A stretch of DNA of 6,616 bases, from positions 1 through 6,616 of the forward strand of contig JAIBDK010000133.1 in NCBI GenBank assembly GCA_024679435.1, read 5' to 3'. Origin of the DNA: Gammaproteobacteria bacterium. GTDB lineage: Bacteria; Pseudomonadota; Gammaproteobacteria; Arenicellales; Poriferihabitantaceae. A model generated the notes under the pieces. The model saw only the letters and a program-made list of their open reading frames with translations, was not told the origin of the DNA and did no database searches. Below, piece by piece: positions 1 to 5,730 of this stretch. Both the position numbers and the translations under genes were made by a program. Within the stretch, counting starts at the first letter, position 1. Every line of letters begins with the position of its first letter.

Positions 1-353
1 AACGAAGAAAAAGAAGAAATGACCGGCTCATTTTTATTATCCAAAAGCTGTTATCGGTGAAATCGGCACATTTTATAGAAATCTACTTTACAAGGATAGC
101 ATTTGAATAGGTAACTCAGAAAATCATCTGACAGGCATTAGTCAACCTGGCAAATCCTTGAAACTATGCATTAATAGACGAAAGTGTTTTTTAGGTTAAC
201 ACCTATAGACATACCTCCGGCCATATGAGCCAGCCTGCAGCTTAATTAAATAACGCAACGCTAATAGTTCGCGTTCGCGCAACAGAGGCTTCCGGATAAT
301 AATCTGGTACCATAGCCGAGCCAATCCAAGACGAACAAAATCAAAACAAAAAA
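1..353. other. Non-coding or unassigned region upstream of the permease
   Basis: I can support no gene here. A frame on the + strand is open from the left edge to a TAG at 108-110 and another to a TGA at 58-60. Either could be the tail of an upstream gene, but neither short peptide looks like a known protein end. From 110 to 353 all three + frames carry several stops. A minus-strand open frame at 196-396 runs into the permease start and has no recognisable family features. A short dyad, TAGGT-TAAC-ACCTA, lies at 192-205 just after a T-run, with no GC-rich stem that would make it a terminator. I could not place a convincing promoter for the permease. Confidence 0.5.
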
Positions 354-359
354 GTGATA

Positions 360-1235
360 ATGAGCACCTTTCCACCCTATACCAGCACATCATCAAAAAT
401 ATGGAGATACTTTTACCTGACGATATGCGGGCTTGTATTTTTGTATCTGATAGCTCCCCTCCTCATTGTTATCCCACTGTCGTTCAACGCAGATTCGTTT
501 TTTACATTTTCGGAGGGCATGCTAAATTTCGATCCCGACGCATATTCTCTAAAATGGTACCGGGACCTTCTGCAGTCACCGAATAGACCCGGAGAAACAT
601 CAGAATGGATGATCGCAGGCCGGAACACTTTTTTTATCGCTGTCTGTGTCACAATTCTAGCAACCTCCATGGGAACACTGGCAGCGATGGGGCTATCAAG
701 AAGTCAGATGCCTCAACGAAGGTTGATAGTGGCCACCCTGCTCTCACCTCTAATCGTTCCCATCGTTATAACGGGGGCCGGCATGTTTATATACTACTCA
801 AAGTTAAAACTGGCGTACACGTTCACAGGATTAATCCTAACTCATACTGCACTTGCAACGCCGTTTGTTGTTGTCACAGTTACAGCAACTCTGGCCAATT
901 TTGATCACACTTTCATAAGAGCTTCATACAGCCTTGGCGCGAGACCGGTCACCACTTTTTTTAAGATTATTCTACCCTTAATCTATCCAGGAGTAATTAC
1001 TGGTGCACTGTTCGCATTCGTCACCTCACTTGATGAAGTTGTGGTTGCTACATTCCTTGCAGGACCCGAGCAGGTTACCCTCCCGATGCACATGCTGGCG
1101 GGACTTCGTCAGGAAATCAATCTCTCAATACTCGCTGTTGCCACTATTTTGATTACCCTTTCTGTGGTTTTGCTCACCATAGTTGAAATGCTACGAAGAA
1201 GGAACGAACGCCTGACAGTCCGAAAATTCAGCTAA
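360..1235 (+). CDS. ABC transporter permease, PotC-like (spermidine/putrescine type)
   Basis: Inner-membrane permease subunit of a binding-protein-dependent ABC importer, of the PotC/YdcV type that serves polyamines, opines and related amino or quaternary amines. About six membrane helices are visible (residues about 18-40, 89-111, 121-146, 154-178, 203-224 and 255-276). The cytoplasmic EAA-type loop that docks to the ATPase lies at about 187-206, with the conserved Gly at 193 and the ILP at its end. The stretch with D225-E226 followed by VVVATFL, and the closing basic tail, are typical of PotC relatives. The length, 291 residues, is normal. The ATG at 360 is chosen; an in-frame GTG at 354 is possible, and neither has a clear Shine-Dalgarno site. 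PotB-, PotA- and PotD-type partners are not in the window. A PotB gene usually abuts PotC, so the 350 bases of unassigned sequence before it are odd. Family assignment is firm; the substrate is unknown. Confidence 0.93.
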   Translation: MSTFPPYTSTSSKIWRYFYLTICGLVFLYLIAPLLIVIPLSFNADSFFTFSEGMLNFDPDAYSLKWYRDLLQSPNRPGETSEWMIAGRNTFFIAVCVTILATSMGTLAAMGLSRSQMPQRRLIVATLLSPLIVPIVITGAGMFIYYSKLKLAYTFTGLILTHTALATPFVVVTVTATLANFDHTFIRASYSLGARPVTTFFKIILPLIYPGVITGALFAFVTSLDEVVVATFLAGPEQVTLPMHMLAGLRQEINLSILAVATILITLSVVLLTIVEMLRRRNERLTVRKFS

Positions 1236-1256
1236 CAAAGCTCGAAACAAATCCAA

Positions 1257-2408
1257 TTAGTTGACCACCAACTCCCTTGGAGCGTGATTAACCGGCTCAC
1301 ACTCACCCGCGCCAACAATAGACGTTTCACCTAAAGTCATGGTCAATCCTGTTCTGTCATCCAGCAGGATCATATGAATAAAAAATACCATGCCTTTCTC
1401 AATGCAATCAGGATGGTCTTGCCAGATCATCGGCCAATCCATCCAGGTCGGCGGGTAGGATATACCCATAGAATAGCCACAGGCTTTTAATGCGGCATGC
1501 CCATAACCCGCTTTATCAAAGCCGTCTACATGAGCCTTATAAATATCACCAACAGTATTTCCGGGCCTCAGAACGTCCTTACAGGCATCCAGCGTATCGC
1601 GGCACGCATCAAACATGCCGTACTGCACTGGATCCGGTTTACCGGTTACAACCACGCTCATAGCCGCCGCATGATAGTGACGATAGGCACCGGCAAATTC
1701 ATGTTGGACCTGATCATTCGCGCCCACACTATTTTTTCCAGTATGATATCGAACCATCAAAGCATCCTCGCCAGCCCCCATTGGCCAGCGACTGGCACTG
1801 GGATCACCATCAGCGGACATCATCGCCTGCATCATATTGCCGTAGACGTTACCCAGAAACATCCCCGGCACCGAATCACGATTCGCAATTTCCCATCCAA
1901 TATCGGCAATCTCCCCCGCTTTACGAACATATGCCAGCTCGGATTCTGATTTTACCAACCGAAGCTCTCTCACAAGATCCGAGCCATCGGAGGTAATACA
2001 AAACCCTTCCAACGCCTTATCCACCATCCTTGAACGCTGACCTGTTAGGCCATAAGCATGATATTCCAGGGCAATTTTTTTTCCCTGACAACCGTATTCT
2101 CGCATTACCTCCCTAAGGTCAATACCGGGATTTGCACCATCGCGATCCTCCCATATCCGAATATCCTCAATTACTGAGGTAATACGGGACTGGATGCGAT
2201 CCGCTGAACGGGTTAACAGAAACAGTCCGCCGTCGGAATCCATAAACATCCCCTGGAACATGGTATACCCCGACGTATCGTAGCCGGTAAGATAAAACAT
2301 GCTCTCCTGACGAAAAATCAAAATCCCGTCGAATCCAGAAACTTTTAATTTTTGTTGAAGGCGTTTCTGTCGCTCTTCAAACTCGTATTTTGTAAAATGT
2401 AGCCCCAT
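1257..2408 (-). CDS. M24-fold hydrolase lacking metal ligands, DoeA/creatinase-like
   Basis: Creatinase/aminopeptidase-P ('pita-bread') family, 383 residues from the ATG at 2408. It has a creatinase-type N-terminal domain (about 5-130, with the YLTGYD motif near 40) and a C-terminal M24 domain (about 155-375). The five metal ligands of true M24 peptidases are replaced. By hand alignment, the two Asp positions are E237 and A248, the His is Y312, and the two Glu are H345 and G360. This argues against a metallopeptidase and for a metal-free hydrolase like creatinase or ectoine hydrolase. As I recall DoeA, it shares the GxYRxYH segment (here 240-246), the G-SYPP-W segment (315-322) and a GLT/E-T-E/GET segment (354-362). 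The probable reaction is hydrolysis of an amidine, cyclic amide or similar C-N bond in the cytoplasm. It is the last gene of the minus-strand group and meets the permease tail to tail. Prolidase activity is less likely; the exact substrate is open. Confidence 0.85.
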   Translation of the reverse strand: MGLHFTKYEFEERQKRLQQKLKVSGFDGILIFRQESMFYLTGYDTSGYTMFQGMFMDSDGGLFLLTRSADRIQSRITSVIEDIRIWEDRDGANPGIDLREVMREYGCQGKKIALEYHAYGLTGQRSRMVDKALEGFCITSDGSDLVRELRLVKSESELAYVRKAGEIADIGWEIANRDSVPGMFLGNVYGNMMQAMMSADGDPSASRWPMGAGEDALMVRYHTGKNSVGANDQVQHEFAGAYRHYHAAAMSVVVTGKPDPVQYGMFDACRDTLDACKDVLRPGNTVGDIYKAHVDGFDKAGYGHAALKACGYSMGISYPPTWMDWPMIWQDHPDCIEKGMVFFIHMILLDDRTGLTMTLGETSIVGAGECEPVNHAPRELVVN

Positions 2409-2411
2409 TTT

Positions 2412-2421
2412 CACCTACCTC
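2412..2421 (-). promoter_or_regulatory. Ribosome binding site deciding the M24 gene start
   Basis: On the minus strand the bases read GAGGTAGGTG, then AAA and the ATG at 2408. GAGG sits 9 bases from that ATG. An in-frame GTG at 2414 lies inside this purine-rich block, only 3 bases after GAGG, which is too close. The ATG is therefore the better start. Confidence 0.6.
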
Positions 2422-2466
2422 GCTTCACATTTACTGACGCATCTTGAGTTAAAAGCATGCCACCAA

Positions 2467-2483
2467 ACAAACCTTAAGTTTGT
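2467..2483. repeat. Short inverted repeat between BKACE and M24 genes
   Basis: ACAAAC and GTTTGT are perfect 6-base arms around a 5-base CTTAA centre. It sits 59 bases upstream of the M24 ATG and 35 bases past the BKACE stop. The stem is AT-rich and is not followed by a T-run on the minus strand, so it is a poor intrinsic terminator. It could be an operator dyad, an RNA hairpin in the intergenic message, or chance. Confidence 0.3.
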
Positions 2484-2517
2484 CTATTTTCCCTATTAAC
2501 CATTTCGCGCTCCGATA

Positions 2518-3450
2518 TTAAAAACCAATATTCTCCGCACCTTTCAACGCCAACCTTTGCCTTGCTTCATCTGGTGTGGCTACAGTCAGTGACAGATCTT
2601 CAAGAATTCTACGAATTTTGATGACCTGCTGCGCATTAGTTTCGGCCAGCTGTCCTTTCGCCAAATACAAACTATCTTCCAGGCCAACCCGTACATTGCC
2701 CCCCATCGTTCCTGCTTTGGTGGTATAGGGCATTTGAAAACGACCCGCAGCCAGCACAGACCACTCGTGATCTTCTCCAAATAATTTCAACGCCATCCGT
2801 CGCATATGCATGAGATTTTCCTCATCGGCCCCTATCCCCCCCAATATCCCGAAGATTGTCTGAATAAAAAATGGAGGTTCTATCAGCCCGCGATCTACCA
2901 GATGAGCGAGATTATAAAGATGCCCTACGTCGTAACATTCAAATTCAAATCGGGTTCCACAACCCTTACCTAACTTCTCAAGTATTGTTTCAATATCTTT
3001 GAAAGTATTCCGAAAAATAAAATCTCTAGTCATTTCCAAAAACTGCGGCTCCCAATCGTGCTTCCATTCAGAATATTTGTCCAGCAGCGGATACAGTCCG
3101 AAATTCATCGACCCCATATTCAGTGAAGCCATCTCCGGACTGACATGAAGCGCCGCTTCGATTCTTTCATCTACGGTCATTCCTGGGCCACCACCCGTGG
3201 ATATATTAATTACCGCGTTGCTACTGTCTCTTATTCTGGGCAAAAACTCCATAAATACAGAAGGATCCGGCGTAGGTCTCCCGCTTTCTGGATTACGGGC
3301 ATGGAGATGAAGAATCGCAGCACCGGCTTCCGCTGCGGCAATAGCCTGAGTAGCAATTTCGTCTGGAGTGACAGGAAGATGTGGAGACATCGTAGGAGTG
3401 TGAATACTCCCAGTTACAGCACAACTAATAATGACTGGCTTGGTACTCAT
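2518..3450 (-). CDS. Beta-keto acid cleavage enzyme (BKACE, DUF849)
   Basis: Member of the BKACE family, whose founder Kce cleaves 3-keto-5-aminohexanoate in lysine fermentation. The known reaction type is beta-keto acid + acetyl-CoA giving acetoacetate + a new acyl-CoA, on a TIM barrel with a divalent metal, usually zinc. Visible family marks are: the N-terminal strand with CAVTGS (10-15); the metal-binding HLHAR with H48 and H50; the Gly-rich STGGG (84-88); SLNMGSMNF (109-117); FECYDVGHL (170-178); and GGNVRVGLED (250-259), in which E258 is the expected third metal ligand and R254 and D259 expected active-site residues. The length, 310 residues, is normal and no key residue is missing. A good ribosome site precedes the ATG. 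The gene lies between the thioesterase and the M24 hydrolase, all in one direction. Relatives act on dehydrocarnitine and other beta-keto acids. The substrate here cannot be assigned from sequence alone. Confidence 0.93.
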   Translation of the reverse strand: MSTKPVIISCAVTGSIHTPTMSPHLPVTPDEIATQAIAAAEAGAAILHLHARNPESGRPTPDPSVFMEFLPRIRDSSNAVINISTGGGPGMTVDERIEAALHVSPEMASLNMGSMNFGLYPLLDKYSEWKHDWEPQFLEMTRDFIFRNTFKDIETILEKLGKGCGTRFEFECYDVGHLYNLAHLVDRGLIEPPFFIQTIFGILGGIGADEENLMHMRRMALKLFGEDHEWSVLAAGRFQMPYTTKAGTMGGNVRVGLEDSLYLAKGQLAETNAQQVIKIRRILEDLSLTVATPDEARQRLALKGAENIGF

Positions 3451-3456
3451 AGCTTT

Positions 3457-3462
3457 CTTTCC
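3457..3462 (-). promoter_or_regulatory. Ribosome binding site of the BKACE gene
   Basis: The minus strand reads GGAAAG, then AAAGCT and the ATG at 3450. The spacing of 6 bases is good and supports this start for the 310-residue protein. Confidence 0.65.
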
Positions 3463-3564
3463 AAATTAAAATAAAACATATTAACGAATACTCAAGACAA
3501 TTTTTACACAAACTGTCATGAATATCTGCTTCTTATCAACAAAATTTCATTAGCCTGAAAACGG

Positions 3565-3590
3565 TCAGCCGATCATAATCCAATCTCCTT
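3565..3590 (-). other. Strong ribosome site followed by a 3-codon ORF (MIG-stop)
   Basis: On the minus strand AAGGAG (3585-3590) is followed after 8 bases by ATG at 3576-3574, then ATC, GGC and TGA. This is the best Shine-Dalgarno match noted in the window, yet it serves only a three-codon frame about 115 bases before the BKACE ATG. It may be a leader mini-ORF, the scar of a lost gene, or chance. The sequence does not decide. Confidence 0.25.
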
Positions 3591-3677
3591 AATTTTTAAC
3601 AGGGATCGCATTAGCAGATTGCTGCGCCGGAGTCAGAATGACCGGAATACGTTCAAATCAGCACGCCAATTCGGTCT

Positions 3678-4094
3678 CTAGGTTTTCGAATGAATTAACT
3701 TTACCGTCGACGTTGCGGTGGCAACTAGATTCGAATCCTGAAACAACTCACCGCTCAAATAACCAATGTTTCGGCCACTATGCACCACCCGCCCCAAAGC
3801 CGTAAATTTACCGTTACGTGCGCGAGCAACAAAATTCACTTTAATTTCAAGGGTAGCTACCCACTCACACAAGTCGGGTGAACCTATTGCTGCGAATGCC
3901 ATGACTGCATCCAGCATGCCTGATATGTAGCCACCTTGCACAATATCACCAGAATGACAGAACTCCGGCTTTGTTTTAAATCGCATTTCAAGAGAATTTT
4001 GCGTCAGCTTATAATCGATAGCATATCCTTGCAGTGTTTGAACTGCTGGCGGCCATTGTCCGTTAAGAAAATTAACAACATCATCGCCTGTCAT
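3678..4094 (-). CDS. Hotdog-fold thioesterase, PaaI-like (QGG variant)
   Basis: Probable acyl-CoA thioesterase of the PaaI/4HBT hotdog superfamily, 138 residues, normal for a single-domain member. The central helix segment HSGDIVQGGYISGMLDAVMA (47-66) matches the family pattern in which HGG and a downstream Asp shape the active site. Here HGG is QGG (53-55), while the Asp is kept as D62. Then come the usual TLEIKVNFVARAR (81-93), the G-F-A-GRVVHSGR strand (95-108) and a closing ATATST (125-130). As I recall, a QGG variant is known in part of the family, so the change need not mean loss of activity. The ATG overlaps the stop of the upstream FAD oxidoreductase (ATGA), with AAAGGTG 7 bases ahead, so the two are probably translated together. 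A role in releasing a free acid from the CoA product of the neighbouring BKACE is inference. Confidence 0.87.
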   Translation of the reverse strand: MTGDDVVNFLNGQWPPAVQTLQGYAIDYKLTQNSLEMRFKTKPEFCHSGDIVQGGYISGMLDAVMAFAAIGSPDLCEWVATLEIKVNFVARARNGKFTALGRVVHSGRNIGYLSGELFQDSNLVATATSTVKLIHSKT

Positions 4095-5704
4095 TGTTGT
4101 GCACCTTTCGTTTTAATAATCTCACGGGCAGCATTATGACCCGGTACACCACTCACCGTTCCCCCAGGCCAGGTACCGGATCCACACAGATATAATCCAT
4201 CGACAGGCATTTTATAGGACGACCAGCTTGGATCCGGTCTTAATCCAAACATCTGTGCCGGCATCATATCAAGATGCATAATATTTGCATCCCGTAAACC
4301 AAACTCGTTTTCCAGATCAACCGGACTTAACGCTCGATAGTCGATAATCCGATCCTTCAATCCGGGCATATAGGCCGACATTATTTCTATACAGCGTTTT
4401 GTCATTTTATCCTTTTCTGAGTCCCAACTTCCTTGCGCCAGTTTGACAGGGGCATGCCAGATATTGCAACTCATTATATGCTTGCCCTTGGGAGCCATTT
4501 GCGGGCTGGTCATGGAAGGAATTAATCCCAGAATAATCGGTTCCTGCGAGGGTCTGCCAAATTTTCCGTCATCCACCGCCCGCTCCATATAATCCATGCT
4601 GGGGGCTAATCGAAACTGACAACTGGCACATACTTTTTCCAGTCCCTTTGGGGCCGCGGCAAATATCGGAACCCGATCGAGCGCTAACGCGAGTTTAAAG
4701 GCAGAACCCCGCTGAGGTAAATTTTTAATATTCGCCAAGAATTCAGCTTCAAGCTGATCTTCATCCACCAGATCAATCATCGTAGTTCTGGGATGTAAAT
4801 TCGACACAACAATCTCTGAGGCAATAAATTCACCACTATCCAGTTCGACTCCTTGAACCACAGCGTCTTTACAAACGATACGAGCCACTGCTGATTCAAC
4901 TCTGACCTCCCCTCCTCTGGACTCAAAGCTGGCCCGCATAGCCTTTGTTACCGCGCCCATTCCCCCAATAGGCAAACCAGTTGAACCGCGCAAATATTGC
5001 TTTCTAGGATCGTGTTTCTGATCAAAACTAGACGAAGCATGCCGGGATGACGCCAGTGAAAGCGGACGCATTAGCAATAAACTCGCAGTACCGGGAGTAT
5101 AAGGGCCGGCCAGATGCGATGTTGCGCTGATCGCCGCAATCACAGATTTAAGCTCCTCAGACTCGAGCCACTCATCTAACAAATCCTTCAAGCTACCAAG
5201 GAATATTTTTGCAAATGCGCGTTCATCATGGGGTGTTTTGAGATTCTCCACCACCTGCTTCAAAGTTGGCGGTTTGTCAAACAAAGAAATTTTAGTTTTT
5301 GTAGCAAAATCATTAAGATAAGTAAAAAATCTACTGTAATTTATAACATCTTTTTTTGAGAATTTAGCTATTTCAACCGCCGTCTCTTCAGGGTCGCGCC
5401 AGGCAATCATGGCTCGACCGTCAGGAAATGGAACCACTAACGAGGGGTCCGGTGGCACAAATTCGAGACCAAACTTTAGTAATTCAAGATCCTGAACGAC
5501 TTTAGGTTCGAGTGAACCGGGGGAATTTGGCATGGATGCTTTATAACCGGGGAAAAACTCATACTCGGTGCTTAACCCGCCAACCGTATGACGCCTTTCC
5601 AGAATCAGAACTTTTAGCCCTGCTTTAGCGAGATAGCCTGCACAGGTAAGGCCATTATGTCCTGCGCCAAGAATAATAACATCATATTTATCCTTTTTAA
5701 TCAT
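4091..5704 (-). CDS. FAD-dependent oxidoreductase, PYROXD2/phytoene-desaturase-like
   Basis: A 537-residue FAD enzyme of the amine-oxidase/phytoene-desaturase superfamily, closest by pattern to PYROXD2 (pyridine nucleotide-disulphide oxidoreductase domain protein 2). Visible marks are: the N-terminal Rossmann dinucleotide-binding motif GAGHNG (13-18) with the acidic E36 at the end of the second strand; the following VGGLS (41-45); PIGGMGAVTKAM (245-256), where family members build the second half of the FAD site; a second nucleotide-proximal segment, IVVSNLHPRTT (298-308); and the C-terminal FAD motif LYLCGSGTWPGGTVSGVPG (504-522). There is no signal peptide and no phytoene synthase or other carotenoid gene in view, so carotenoid desaturation is unlikely. 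It lies 26 bases after the GMC oxidoreductase stop and overlaps the thioesterase start. The ribosome site is weak (AGGT about 13 bases before the ATG). An amine or alkyl oxidation is plausible, but the substrate is unknown. Confidence 0.88.
   Translation of the reverse strand: MIKKDKYDVIILGAGHNGLTCAGYLAKAGLKVLILERRHTVGGLSTEYEFFPGYKASMPNSPGSLEPKVVQDLELLKFGLEFVPPDPSLVVPFPDGRAMIAWRDPEETAVEIAKFSKKDVINYSRFFTYLNDFATKTKISLFDKPPTLKQVVENLKTPHDERAFAKIFLGSLKDLLDEWLESEELKSVIAAISATSHLAGPYTPGTASLLLMRPLSLASSRHASSSFDQKHDPRKQYLRGSTGLPIGGMGAVTKAMRASFESRGGEVRVESAVARIVCKDAVVQGVELDSGEFIASEIVVSNLHPRTTMIDLVDEDQLEAEFLANIKNLPQRGSAFKLALALDRVPIFAAAPKGLEKVCASCQFRLAPSMDYMERAVDDGKFGRPSQEPIILGLIPSMTSPQMAPKGKHIMSCNIWHAPVKLAQGSWDSEKDKMTKRCIEIMSAYMPGLKDRIIDYRALSPVDLENEFGLRDANIMHLDMMPAQMFGLRPDPSWSSYKMPVDGLYLCGSGTWPGGTVSGVPGHNAAREIIKTKGAQQ
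4102..4108 (-). promoter_or_regulatory. Ribosome binding site of the thioesterase gene
   Basis: AAAGGTG on the minus strand, 7 bases before the thioesterase ATG at 4094, lies inside the last codons of the upstream oxidoreductase gene. Together with the ATGA stop/start overlap it points to translational coupling. Confidence 0.6.
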
Positions 5705-5730
5705 AAATTTATAGTGACCTGCCCATATTT

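Larger units (their letters stand above)
3451..3677. other. Intergenic gap between thioesterase and BKACE genes
   Basis: This 227-base gap is the longest within the minus-strand group. It is AT-rich near the BKACE start, so a promoter for BKACE and the M24 gene could lie here, but I could not fix -35 and -10 boxes at a sensible distance from the ATG. An imperfect hairpin, with CCGG and GTCA matched by TGAC and CCGG, lies at about 3629-3648 after the thioesterase stop. It has no following T-run. The gap also holds the strong ribosome site with a three-codon reading frame listed separately. Confidence 0.45.

Noticed and set aside
196..396. Minus-strand open frame of 66 codons upstream of and overlapping the permease start
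   Set aside because: No recognisable domain, and it overlaps the well-supported permease. Its composition looks like random translation of intergenic DNA.
1236..1256. Terminator between the convergent permease and M24 genes
   Set aside because: The 21 bases contain no GC-rich hairpin or T-run on either strand.
1497..1949. 150-codon + strand open frame inside the M24 gene
   Set aside because: It is antisense to a clear M24-family coding region with full-length family similarity. It is a shadow with no domain of its own.
3629..3648. Hairpin after the thioesterase gene as an intrinsic terminator
   Set aside because: The stem is imperfect with bulges, and no T-run follows on the minus strand.
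4091..5704. Carotenoid biosynthesis gene
   Set aside because: The phytoene-desaturase-like fold is shared by many FAD oxidases. No phytoene synthase or cyclase is present, and the neighbours are acyl-CoA and alcohol enzymes.
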